Source: Odontesthes bonariensis
Lineage: Eukaryota > Chordata > Actinopteri > Atheriniformes > Atherinopsidae
Reading direction: 5' to 3'
NCBI RefSeq assembly: GCF_027942865.1
Contig: NC_134507.1
Coordinates: forward strand, 37,067,711-37,131,710
DNA length: 64,000 nt
Shown: positions 11,269-22,300 of the stretch, one piece after another
Position numbering within the stretch: the stretch's first letter is position 1
How the letters are laid out: each line of letters begins with the position of its first letter
Notes under the pieces: generated by a model
Seen by the model: only the letters and a program-made list of their open reading frames with translations
What the model was told of the DNA's origin: nothing
Databases searched by the model: none
Position numbers and translations under genes: made by a program

Positions 11269-11816
11269 ATTTGACTGTATAACGTGAATATCCCTGGGCA
11301 ACTCTACCTTGGTTTTTGTCCTGGCGTTGCTGCTTTAACGACACCTTTCCATCTTTAAAACCCATGTTTTGCAAGGTTTGCTGAATGCTGCGGCAGGTCT
11401 GCACAGCTGATATGCAGCTGCGCAGTTGTCAGGTGAGGTCATACGGTGCAGTCACCCCAGGCAGGTGGGCGTTGCCTTAGTGATGGCAACAACGAGATGA
11501 GAATACGGCAGCATTTCTGCACTGGAGATATTAAGCCGTGAGGGTTTGCCTCAACTAAGAATTTTCCCAGTGTGGGTGGGTGTGGCTCTAGAGATGGGGA
11601 GAGTGGAAAAACTAAATCAATTTGTGCTCCAAGTTCCTTGGTTGTTGAAACAAGAACTGATCAGAAAGATGAAGAAAAGCCGGACTGTTTTAATCTGCAA
11701 GCTTTTCAGATTCAGGTTAGCTGCTGGCATGGCACTGCAGACAGTTGAATTTGCTGCACCGTCCGGCCGAGTGAGGCACCTGGAAAAGAGGTGTCAGCCT
11801 CTGACAGTTCCAACTC

Positions 11817-11980
11817 ATACTTACCTGGCAGGGGAGATACCATGATCAAGAAGGTGGTTTACCCAGGACGAGGCTCAGCCATTGCACACCGGCTGTGCTG
11901 ACCCTTGCGAATTCCCCAAATGTGGGAATCTCGACTGCATAATTTCTGGTAGTGGGGGACTGCGTTCGCGCTCTCCCCTG
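11817..11980 (+). ncRNA. U1 spliceosomal snRNA, last copy of array
   Basis: The fourth full U1, 164 nt. It differs from the other copies at GGTTTACCCAGG (others GGTTCACCCAGG) and at GGCTGTGCTGACC (others GGCTGTACTGACC). The second change makes it closer to human U1. Edge copies often escape homogenisation. The array unit breaks off about 60 bp downstream. Confidence 0.95.
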
Positions 11981-12226
11981 ATTTGACTGTATAACGTAAA
12001 TATCCCTGGGCAACTCTACCTTGGTTTTTGTCCTGGCGTTGCAGTGAGCACTCTTCAGCCGTTTCAGATGGTACAACTTTGCACTCCCGCCCGCTCCACT
12101 GAGCACCATTCAAACAACAATTTAGCGCTCCAGCTTTGAACATGGGCACGGTCTCAACAAATAAGGTGACTCTACTCCGAGAAGTCACTTGGCACAGCAA
12201 GAAGATTATCTTTGCACAGACAGAAT

Positions 12227-12346
12227 GGGCTTCACCCGCAGAGGTAAAGCCTTCCAAAAATAGAAACAACTCATTAATGCTGCTCTCCACGGAAGTCTTT
12301 AGTAAAAGGCGAAAGACTTGTACGTTATGAAGAGAAACCAGAGTAC
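12227..12346 (-). ncRNA. U5 spliceosomal snRNA, cassette 1
   Basis: Minus-strand match to vertebrate U5: the start TACTCTGGTTTCTCTTCA, invariant loop I within CTTTCGCCTTTTACTAAAG, Sm site in CTATTTTTGGAAG, and a 3' stem-loop pairing GGCTT.ACC with GGTGAAGCC. U5 loop I aligns exons in the spliceosome. This copy has CAGAGG in the 3' loop where the others have CAAAGG. Ends are estimated to within a few bases. Confidence 0.93.
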
Positions 12347-12651
12347 GAGTATTTGACACTGCGGGAGCAGTGCATCAGGCTAGTTGGCATAGCCACCTTC
12401 CCCACGGTGAGCTTTGCTTGGTTGAGACGCTGGCTCCCCGGCCGACCAGGTAGGAACAATCGGGCCCTATTCCAATGGCTGCTTTGTCTTTTACTCTGTG
12501 CAAAAGACTAGGGGTGTTGAGGCTTTGTTCTGACCGCTCATTGGGTTTAGAGGTTTTTTTCAAGCAATTCTCCCAGTCGGCCCAATCCCAGAGCCATCTC
12601 AAAGTGGAGTTCACTTTCACTCTCTTTTCGCAGACTAAAAGCCAGAGTTTT

Positions 12652-12730
12652 ATCTCAGAAGCTAAGCAGAGTTGGGCCTGGTTAGTACTTGGATGGGGAG
12701 ACCGCCTGGGAATACCAGGTGCTGTAAGCC
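12652..12730 (+). pseudogene. Truncated 5S rRNA copy, plus orientation, cassette 1
   Basis: This matches the last two thirds of 5S (from about nt 40) and ends GGTGCTGTAAGCC followed by TTTT, a pol III terminator-like run. It lacks the 5' third and has an extra G in GGATGGGGAGACC. It lies inverted to the full 5S about 225 bp away in the same cassette, so the two can pair as hairpin arms. Confidence 0.9.
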
Positions 12731-13182
12731 TTTTGGCTTCTCCAGGCGCATGCAGTTTGACTGCGTCAAATGCAAAGGCAGTCCCTGTTTGACGTTTTGG
12801 AACTGCTCCTTTGTCAGGACAAAGTTAAATGTATGAGGATCAAAGGCAACCATGACCTGGGACACCTTAGCAGATCCAGGATCAGCAAGATGGATCACAG
12901 GGTGATCAACAGATGTTTCAACAAAAGACATGCAGAGAGAAGAGAGAAAAATGCTTACAGCACCTGGTATTCCCAAGCGGTCTCCCATCCAAGTACTAAC
13001 CAGGCCCGACCCTGCTTGGCTTCCGAGTTCGGACGAGATCGGGCGTGGTTTTTTTTTTTCTCTTTTATTATCAAAAAGTACAAATTTCAAAATACATCAA
13101 ATTACATATTTACATGTATACTCATTTGAACCTTATATACACATATATTATTTACAATACAGTCAAAGCAAAAACACAAATT

Positions 13183-13640
13183 TGTGAGGCTATCATTGGG
13201 TCTTCTCCCCCTCTTCCATCCCACAGACCTTCTCACCAAACCTTATAAATGGAACCAAAAGACAGAAAACCAACATGACAAAACAAAAAACTAGTGAGAC
13301 AGCCCGTGGTTCTTCACTTCCCTCTCGCCCACAGGCCCCCTCACCAAACCATAGAAATAAAAATAAAATTTAAAAAATAAAAATATAACTATTAACAGAA
13401 AAACCAACTTGACAAAACTAAAACAAGTGAGACAGCCTGTAGGTCTCCTCCTTCTCCTCTCGCCCACAGGCCCCCTCACCAAACCATAGAAATAAAAATA
13501 AAAAAAATAAAAAAATAAAAATATAACTATTAACAGAAACACCGACTTGACAAAACTAGACAAGTGAGACAGCCTGTAGGTCTCCTCCTTCTCGCGCCCA
13601 CAGGCCCCCTCACCAAACAATAGAAATAAATAAACACATT
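13183..13640 (-). repeat. Tandem repeats in LINE 3' UTR
   Basis: Three to four copies of a 110-135-bp unit built around CCCACAGGCCCCCTCACCAA and an A-rich spacer. They lie between the ORF2 stop and the 3' end of the Mutsu-type LINE. The copies nearest ORF2 are most alike and the leftmost is the most diverged. 3' UTR structure often guides reverse-transcriptase recognition in site-specific LINEs; that role is inferred here. Confidence 0.8.
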
Positions 13641-13655
13641 ATAGCCACTCTTGCT

Positions 13656-16600
13656 CTACCCAAAGTCTAACTTCACACCCCCATCCCCAATCTGTATGAA
13701 CGTGCTCCCCTCCACAAAACCCTCGGTGAACTCTTCTACCCCTAAGTGTGTTAAAACCCTGTGCACGTCCCTTTTCGTGATGCTTTTAAAAATACTCCAC
13801 ACCTCCACTTTCTTTTTCTCGTAATGGGCTATGTCCCTCCTCATTTTAACAGCATACCTGGCGTGACTTAAAACATAATTTAGCAAATTTGCATTCTTCC
13901 CTTCCATCCTTCCCCTCACTCCAAACAACCACACCTCTCTCCAGCCCGTTTCCCCCCACACTTCTTTATCCCAACATCTATTTATGAGTTTTCTCATTTT
14001 CTTAAAATACCCTACCAGTTCCCCACATTCAACAAACTCATGCATACACGTTTCCACCCCCACACCGCACACATCACATTCTTTCCTTACGTTCACATCA
14101 AATCTGCTTATTACTAAATTATTAAAAATTCTGTTGTGCCTCAACATAAAATCAAAATTTTCGCATTCAGGGGTGTTGCACTTAACCCTTAGGTTTTCCC
14201 ATATTCCCTTTTCATCCATGTCCTCCATCACCCTCTCCCACACTTTCTCCGCTGCCGGTCTCTTTATTTCTTTCCTTCTCAAACTTCTGTATATCACCCT
14301 TGCTTTCACACTCATTACATTCATCCTCCCCTCCCCTTCCCCCACATACATTCCCATTTCTCCAGCTTCATTTTCATTTTCCCCCACCTCACCCTCAATC
14401 ATTCTCACCCATTCACTCGGCATTCCCTCCCTTATTTTCCCCATTACTCCTTCTGCCGTTCTCAGCCCCATCTCATCCCCCCTTTCTCTCACCTCGTCCA
14501 CCATCACCTGTGCCCTCATAAAACCTGGTACATATTCATACACTATATCCCTCACTTTCCTGATCCCTGCCCTCCACATCAGCCTATTATATATTGTGCT
14601 CCCCCCACAAGTGATTTTTGGGTTTAAAAACACTGGCTGCTCCCACACCTGCCTCACATTCTTACATTCATACTCCACATTTTTCACAAACTCCCCCCAC
14701 GCTCCCAGCACCTCCTTATGAAACTCAGACACTCCGCTCAACATACCTTCCTTCAAATCCATGTACACCGCACTCCCACCACATCCACCACATTCATCTA
14801 TTGCCCTCCCTAGAAACATCTTCCACACTTGATCTTTTTTATTTTTTAAATATCTTGCCATCATTTTCACTCTCATTGCTTTCTTTTTCCTTTCTAGATT
14901 TATTAGTTTTAACCCACCATCCTCATACTCATTCTCCAACACCTCCCTAGCTATCCTCACTCCTTTCCCATCCCATAAAAACTCATTCACCATTCTCTCC
15001 ATCTCCTTCATCACTCTCTCAGGCACATCCAACACATTCATCACATAACCAATCTTACTCACTATTAACGCATTCACCACCACCACCTTCCCCCGCAATG
15101 TAAGCCCTCTCTTCTTCCAAAACTCCAGTGTTTTTTTGATGCTATTCATTAGCCCTTCATACTGCATATCTCTCCCTTCTCTGGCTTCTATCCCTAAGTT
15201 AACACCTAACACTTTAAAATAATCCTTCTTCTCCTTCAACCATAGTTCTGTTTGCCCTGCTCTACCTGCCCCTATATACATGACCTCTGACTTTTCTTTG
15301 TTCAATTTCGCCCCTGATGCCCTACCATACAGCTCTACACTCCCTAAGACCTCAGCTACGCTCTCCCTGTCCCTAACCGTAACTGTCGTGTCATCTGCGT
15401 ACTGATAAACTAAACTTCTGTGCCCCCCTGGCAACTCTATGCCTCTGATCTTATCGTTGTTCTCCAGCATCACCGCTAAAGGCTCTGCAGATATCGAATA
15501 CAGCAGAGCCGATAGCGGACACCCTTGCCTTACTGACCTCTCTAATCTAAACGTGTCTGTGATTATCCCATTTATTTTAACACAACTAACTGCCCTATCA
15601 TATAACCTCTTAATCCATCCCACTAACCTCTCCCCAAACCCTACCTTTTCTAACACCCTGTACAAGTATGTGTGGTCTACTCTGTCAAATGCTTTGTTCA
15701 GATCTAAGCTAACCACTAACCCTCCTGTTCCTCCCTTCATGTAATCTATTGTGTCCCTGATGCTGCTTATTGTGTCTGCTATGTCCCTACCTGGTATGCT
15801 GTAAGCCTGTGTGCTTCCCACCACCGTCCCTATTACTCTTTTGATCCTGTTTGCTAGCACCCGTGCTAATATTTTATAATCTCCATTTAACATGCTCAGT
15901 GGTCTGTAGTTTTCTAATCTGTCCCTATCCCCTTTCTTGTGTATTATACTAACTAGCCCTGTCATCATACTAACTGGCATCTCTCCCTTTTCTTCTATCC
16001 ATTTAAATAGCTTATCTAACACAGGCACTAACTCCTCTCTGAACTCTCTGTAGAATTCCCCTGTCAATCCATCCAACCCTGGACTCTTATTCCTCCCTAA
16101 CCCCCCTATCGCTTTCTCTATTTCTCCCGTCCCTATCTCACCCTCACACATGTCCCTGCCCTCTTCTGTTAGCCTAGCCCTCACCTTATCTATTACCTGC
16201 CCTATGCTCTCCTCATCTACCTCTTCTTTCCTAAATAAATCCCTATAAAACTCTTCTACTCTATCCGCTATCCCTACAAAATCTTTTATCTTCTCTCCCT
16301 TCTTTCCCTCTACCTGTTCTAAGAAATTCCTCTTCTGCTTTGTCTTCTCTAACCCTAAAAAAAACCCTGTGCACTTCTCTCCCTCAATGGCGTATCTGGC
16401 CCTGCTTCTAACTATCGCTCCCATCCACTTCTTCTGCTCTATCCCTTTCAGCTCCTCCTTAATTCCTATATACCTCCCTGAATCATGTCCTGCTTCCCTA
16501 TCTGCTCTCTCTGCTTCCCTGTCTAATTCTTGCTTTAACCTCTGTTCTCTTTCCTTCTCTTTCCTGCTCCTGCTTCTACTATAAGCTATGCTCAGATCCT

Positions 16601-17499
16601 TTATCTCTTCTTTAAAGCTTTCCCACCACCTCCCAATGTCATCCTCATACATGTTTTCATTTATTCTCCTTGCAATACAGTCTCTCACTTTCTCCTTATA
16701 CTTTCTTTCTTTCAGCATCTCACCATTCAAACACCACACTCCCCCCCCCCCCCCTCCTCTCTATGCCTTGTCCTAAACTAAACCCTACCATCATGTGGTC
16801 GCTCAGTGCAGTTACCCTATATTCTATCTTACCGATCTTATTCTCTATGTCCCTCGTACTGAGCACTAAATCTATCCGGCTCTGCTTTAACACCCCTCTC
16901 ACCACTTGCCTCCTTGTGAACTCCCTCTTCTCTGGATTCCTCTCCCTCCATACATCTATCAATCCGTTCACTCTCATTACCTCTTTCAACACACCTCTTG
17001 TAGAGTCGCTCTTAAAGCACACACTCGCAGATGCATCCAGTCTCCCACACCATACGTTAAAGTCTCCCACCACCATGCAGTTCTCCCCACACATTCCTCC
17101 TATTCCCTCAAAAAAGACCTTTCTCTCCTTCTCTTCATTTGGTGCATACACATTTATTAGTCTGTATTCTTTCCCCACATAATCAAACGTGATCCCTATC
17201 ATTCGTCCCTCCCCATCATCCACACACTTCTTTATGTTGCCGACTACTCCCCTCTTCACTAAAATAGCCACCCCTCTGGACTTTGCCCCACTATTGTTCT
17301 CATACATTTCTCCCATCCATTCCTTCTTAACTTCACTCATGCACTCCTCATCCCAATGTGTCTCTTGCACACACATAATATCCCCGTCACACACCTGCCA
17401 GGCTTGTTGCCTTCTGTTGTTGTCACGCAGCCCATTTACATTAAAAGATGTAATTTTTAACAATAATAGTAGTATATACACAATTATCTTTCTCTTCAT
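13656..17499 (-). CDS. Mutsu-type LINE ORF2: endonuclease + reverse transcriptase (one frameshift)
   Basis: Read 17499 to 13656, about 1,280 residues in two overlapping frames (17499-16720 and 16739-13656). The frame changes in a run of 14 C at 16741-16754, so this is one indel or an assembly artefact. The N-terminal exonuclease/endonuclease/phosphatase-type domain shows FNVNGLRD, VQETHW, GDFN and SDH motifs. The reverse transcriptase shows YQYADD near plus position 15390. A C-terminal zinc motif C-X2-C-X7-H-X4-C lies near 14030-14085. The ORF2 start overlaps the ORF1 stop as ATGA (17499-17496), which suggests coupled reinitiation. The protein nicks 5S DNA and primes reverse transcription there. 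Confidence 0.85.
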
Positions 17500-18906
17500 T
17501 TTAAACTCTTTTTCACCTTCCCAATCCTTTTCACTTCTCTTTTCCCCAGAGGCCTTTTTCTGGTTGCCATCACCTCCTCCATGTTATCCTCACTGCTGTC
17601 TGTAGCTTCTCCCATTGCCCATTCACATTCCTGCCCTGCCCGCAAGTCCTCCCTTGACCCCCCTACCCCCCCTCCCCGCTGCCTCCTCAGTCCTCTGCTT
17701 GCTCCACTCGTCTGCCGTCTTCTTCTCTCCACCATGGCTCTCCTCTCCTCTCCTCTGTCCTCTCTTTGCTCGCTGCCGTTGTGGCCATCTCTCTCCTTCT
17801 CCCCTCTCATCTGCGTTGGTGTCTCCTCCACCACCGTCAGGTCCTCCTCCTCTCCGTCTCGCTCGCCTCCCTCCTCCATCTGCTCCACCTCTCCGTCAAC
17901 GAGCTCCAGGCTCTCTGCTCCACCTCCGCTCTGCTCCTCCTCTCCACCAGCGAGCTCCAGGCTCTCTGCTCCACCTCCGTTCTGCTCCTCCTCTCCACCA
18001 ACAATCTCCTGACTCGCTCCTCCTCCTCCTGTTCTCCGTTTTGCTGCTCTTTTCCTCTCCCATCATTGCACTCTCGTGCGTAATGCCCCTGTTTTGCGCA
18101 TTTATGGCACTTAAATTCAGGACATTCTCTTAGAATGTGTCCCGGCTGGATGCATAGCCGGCACACTTTTACTTGTCTGTCGTGAATAACACGAAAGTAT
18201 TCTCCCCCCTCCAGGGTTTCAAACTTGGTCGAATACGGCAGCGATTGCACTTTGTCGTTAAATTGCACCTTGCAAAATCGCGTGCCGTCAGCCACGTCAG
18301 TTCCTGGCCATTTCATCCTTTTAATCGGCGAAGTTGCCTTGCTAATTTTTCGCATATTTCCTCGTCCGTGATGTACGGGGGCAAGTTGAGGAAGGATACA
18401 ACTAGTTCATTGCTCCTGACTTCCTTTGCCATTACCCGCACTCCCTTTAATAGAAAGCCGTCCATGAGGCGCGCCTTGCCTTTCCCGTCCTGCATGGTGA
18501 TCTCAAATGTGCTCTTTGCCTTCATTCTGCAGGCAAGAACTATACCGCAGCTTTCCTTTATGCCTCTAAGCAACTCCATTAGTGTCACTTTGTCTGGCCC
18601 TGCCAGCTCCACAATCACGGTCAGCTCCTTTCTGAAGCCACCATCTTTCACTTTTTCCCTTTCATTCTTCATATTCTCTTCATTCAAACTCGTACTTCTA
18701 CTTTCTCCCTTCCAAGTATCTGCATTCACTTCTCCATTCTTTCTCACTTTCTCTCCTCCATTTTCATTTCCTCCTTTATTCATACCTTCATTTACTCTCC
18801 TAATCTCGCTTTCTTTCCCACCATCATACACTCGCCTGTCATCCGTCAGCCGTTCTCCATTGTTCAGTATCGTTGTCATTTTCCGTTCCATTGTTTCGTT
18901 TGCCAT
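17496..18906 (-). CDS. Mutsu-type LINE ORF1: nucleic-acid-binding protein with CCHC knuckles (frameshifted)
   Basis: The likely start is the ATG at 18906 (MANETMERK). The reading then passes through three frames: 18906 to about 18345, to about 17880, and to 17496, so two indels are needed. Two zinc knuckles of the form C-X2-C-X4-H-X4-C (CRLCIQPGHILREC and CHKCAKQGHYAREC) lie near plus positions 18085-18165. The tail after them is charged, with about three copies of a 51-bp unit (17880-18030). LINE ORF1 proteins coat the element RNA and carry it to the nucleus; here this is inferred from the knuckles and position. Confidence 0.75.
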
Positions 18907-19329
18907 GTTGTCAGTCCGATTACAAAAACACACGAAACGAGGACGTTCCCCCGAACAGCGAAGCTGCTGGGGGAATAAAACAAAACACACAACTATACAA
19001 ACAAATCTAGCTCACACACGATCAGTCAAAACACTCACCAAACACTTTCACTCACTCTTTCAAACGCACGCTCTCTCTCAAACAAATTGCTGCAGGGCAC
19101 CGACTGTCACAAGTGATCATGGGGGTGTGGCCGTAAGCCACAGTCCCTTCTTCTTCTTCTTCTTCTTTGGAGGCTTTATGGGCGAGTAGCGCTCAGTTTA
19201 GGCGCATGTCCGCCCCCTACTGTCCTATAAGAAACATAGTTTTCTTTCCCTTGGTCTCTGGTATTTGTGGAGGGTAACGTGTATGTCTGAAGTAAGTGCG
19301 TGTGAGGCGTGTGTGCGTGCATAGCCAAT

Positions 19330-22300
19330 CTAGATTCTGTCAAATAATCCTGTTTCCTTTAGATAGGTGAAAAACATACTCTGTCTAATACAAGTGAAAA
19401 AATTAACTAGACTGATTGCCTTACCCTGACTCCTAATCTCTTGGAGAATTTGTCTCCTCTGAAGTACATATTTACCACAATGAAGTAATGCATGTTCCAC
19501 TGATTCTGGTTCCCTGCAATGCTCACAGAGGCCTGATGGGTGCTTCCCTATGCGTTGAAGATTCTTATTTAAACAAGTGTGACCTATTCTGAGTCGAGTG
19601 ATTACTCTCTCCTCCTTAGTACCTCTGATTCCTGTCCTTCCCTTTAAACCCACAGTTTTCTGAAAAATAAACAGATGCCTCCCCTTCATAGCCCTTTCCC
19701 AATTGCCCTGCCATTCCTTAATAAAATAATCTTTAATAAGAGACTTACTTTCTGCTCTACTGATAGCGACGTCCATAAATGGACCGTCTGCCACCACTGC
19801 TTTCTTAGCCATCTGGTCAGCTTCCTCATTACCCTCAATACCCCTGTGGGCTGGGACCCACATAAATGAGACTTTCGTATTACGATGTTGCCTATAAAGG
19901 CTCTCAAAGGTCTCAACAATTAAATCTTGTCTACTAGTAGACCTGAAGGATTTGATAGCTTCTAGCGCAGAGCTTGAATCAGAGCATATAATTACCTCCT
20001 TTATGTTGGCACTCTCTAACCAGTGAAGGGCTGCTAAAATTGCCAACAACTCCACTGTAAAGACTGCTAGATTATCTGGTGTCCTCTTTTTAACAGAAAC
20101 ATGCAGAGATGGGATGACATAAGCGAAGCCTGTGCAACCCAAATTGGGGTCCTTTGAACCGTCTGTGAATACAGAAATACAGGAGCCATACACTAGTCTT
20201 AACCTCTCCTCCACAAGCTGAATTACGTCAGTGGGTGGCTTGCGTGACCTCACCCTATCCAGAATACTGAAGTCCACATTAACAGATGGAAACAGCCATG
20301 GAGGAGTTACCGACCACGCCACAGAGGGGGAAAACCGCATCCGAGTGAAAGGCATCAATTCTGCAAGCCTATTTCCTCTCCATGCAAAACATTCCTGCTT
20401 TGCCCTCTCACTCTCCCAACACTGCTGCAAAGTGTTAACTGCAGGGTGGAGATTCCCTAAATGCCCTTTGAGATTAACCCAATAGTGCATAATTAATTGC
20501 TTTCGTCGCAGAGCTAGGGGCATTTCACCCACCTCTACCTGAAGAGCTGCTACAGGGGAAGTCTTAAAAGCACCGCAGCACAGCCTCAGTGCCTGCGCCT
20601 GAATCACCTCCAACTTTTTAAGAGTTGATATTGCTGCTGAGTCATAAACCACACAACCATAATCCAGTACAGACCTAATCAACACTATATAGATTCTTTT
20701 CAAGGCTGATTTACTGGCCCCCCAATCCATCCCCCTTAGACACCGCATCACATTTAAGACTCCCTTACATTTTGTAACCGTGTGCGAAATATGAGTTCTC
20801 CATGTCAACTTAGAATCCATCCATATACCTAGGAATTTAAATTCCTTAACTTGTTCAATTACCTGGTCATACATTCTCAATTTTACTTTCACATTCCTCT
20901 TCCTTGTAAAGAGTAACATTTTAGTTTTCTCAGTTGAGAACTTAAAGCCCCATGCGTATGACCACTTCTCCACAGAACGGATTGCCTCCTGCACTTTCAA
21001 GACTATATGATTGACATTTCGTCCCCGCTTCCATACTGCCCCATCATCTGCAAACAATGAGCAACCAACACCATCATCAACCTGCTTGAAGACATCATTA
21101 ATCATAATAGAGAATAACAGAGGGCTTATTACACTCCCTTGGGGAGTCCCATTCTCCACTGCGTATCGCCCTGACAAGGCCCCTCCTATTCTAACTTGAA
21201 TGAGTCTATCAAATAAGAAATCCTTAATCCAATTAAAAACCCGCCCTGATACGCCAAGTTCACTTAATTTGATCATCAGACCCTCTTTCCATACCATGTC
21301 ATACGCCTTTTCTACGTCCAGGAACACAGCCAAGACTGACTCCTTGTTAGCCTGGGCCTTTCGAATTTCTGTCTCCAAACAAACAACTGGGTCCATAGTT
21401 CCTCTCCCCTTTCTAAACCCACTTTGTAACACTGACATACAACCTTTACTTTCCACATGATACAATAGCCTTTCAGCAATCATCCTTTCCATTATCTTCC
21501 CCATATGTGACGTAAGTGCAATGGGCCTATAATTGCACGGGTTCGAAGGGTCCTTACCTGGTTTCCTTATCGGGATAATAATAGCCTCTTTCCAGCTTTT
21601 GGGGAGAATGCCCAGCTCCCACACCTTATTATAGAATCCAAGGAGCTTGGCTATAGCCATTGGCCCCAGCTGCTTGAGCATGGCATAACAAACATCGTCT
21701 TTACCTGGAGCTGAGTTACCAGACCTCCCTATAGCCCTTTCCACCTCCACCCGAGTAAACCGGACATCTATTGTACCCCCATTTCCTTCCCTCCATCTAA
21801 GTACATCTGGGTAAGCCGCTTTTGTCTCCTCCCGTCCCTGCTTGCCCAAGACTGTCAGATTATCAGAGCTATGTATTTTAACCAGGGCCTTGGCTATCAT
21901 TTCAGCCTTTTCTTCATCAGCCACTGCAACTACCTCTTGTAATTTAAGGACAGGGTATTGCCGTTCTCTACGAATTCCCCTCATACTTTTGATTGCACCC
22001 CAAACCTCCCCTACCGCCGTTTTCCTCCCTATCCCATCACAAAACTTACTCCAACTTTCCCTCTTTGTCTGTCTCACAACCCTTCGTGCAATAGCTCTCG
22101 CCTTTTTATATGCCACTAAATTTCCAAAGGTCAAAGTTTCTCTTACAACATTCAGTGCTAGATTTCTCTCTTTGATTGCCTTACTACATTCCTCCGTCCA
22201 CCATGGAACAGCCTGTCTCTTCATTCTACCACAACTCTTCGGGACACAGCGTTCTGCAGCCTCTATTAAAACTTTTCTTATTCCTTTATCCATGGCTTCA

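Larger units (their letters stand above)
9062..12040 (+). repeat. Tandem U1 snRNA array, 712-bp units
   Basis: U1 5' ends at 9681, 10393, 11105 and 11817 are spaced exactly 712 bp apart, with nearly identical spacers. The array begins in a truncated unit at the transposon end. It stops about 60 bp past the fourth U1, where the sequence switches into the U5/5S/U2 cassette at a shared short tract (TTGCAGTGAGC versus GCTGCAGTGAGC). The near identity implies concerted evolution. Open frames of 85-99 codons in each unit are spacer shadows. Confidence 0.95.
13048..19123 (-). mobile_element. Mutsu-type Tx1-clade LINE inserted in 5S rRNA gene
   Basis: A non-LTR element of about 6.1 kb in the same orientation as its 5S target. 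Its 3' end is at 13048, with a poly-A-like run, and its 5' end at about 19123. It has two ORFs, an apurinic-type endonuclease, a reverse transcriptase and no RNase H, which is the architecture of the L1/Tx1 group. Known: Mutsu elements of the Tx1 clade target 5S rRNA genes in fishes. About 8 bp of target is deleted. Three frame breaks (two in ORF1, one in ORF2) suggest this copy is no longer competent, unless the homopolymer break is an assembly error. Confidence 0.8.
12952..19138 (-). pseudogene. 5S rRNA gene, cassette 1, split by a LINE
   Basis: The 3' part is at 12953-13047 (minus strand) and the 5' end at 19124-19138. Between them sits a Mutsu-type LINE, and about 8 bp of 5S (TTCAGGGC on the plus strand) is missing at the junction. 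A second LINE lies directly outside the 5' end. The internal control region (boxes A, IE, C) stays on the 3' fragment, but the gene's first 15 nt are 6 kb away, so no normal 5S can be made. Confidence 0.95.

Noticed and set aside
9062-12040. CRISPR-like regularly spaced repeats
   Set aside because: Period 712 bp with conserved spacers and U1 genes; eukaryotic tandem array.
9410-12109. 99- and 85-codon frames repeated in each U1 unit
   Set aside because: They lie in the U1 spacer and across U1 itself, and repeat only because the array repeats.
13984-14721. 245-codon plus-strand frame
   Set aside because: Antisense shadow of the Mutsu-type ORF2, low in complexity (Ser/Thr/Pro/Leu).
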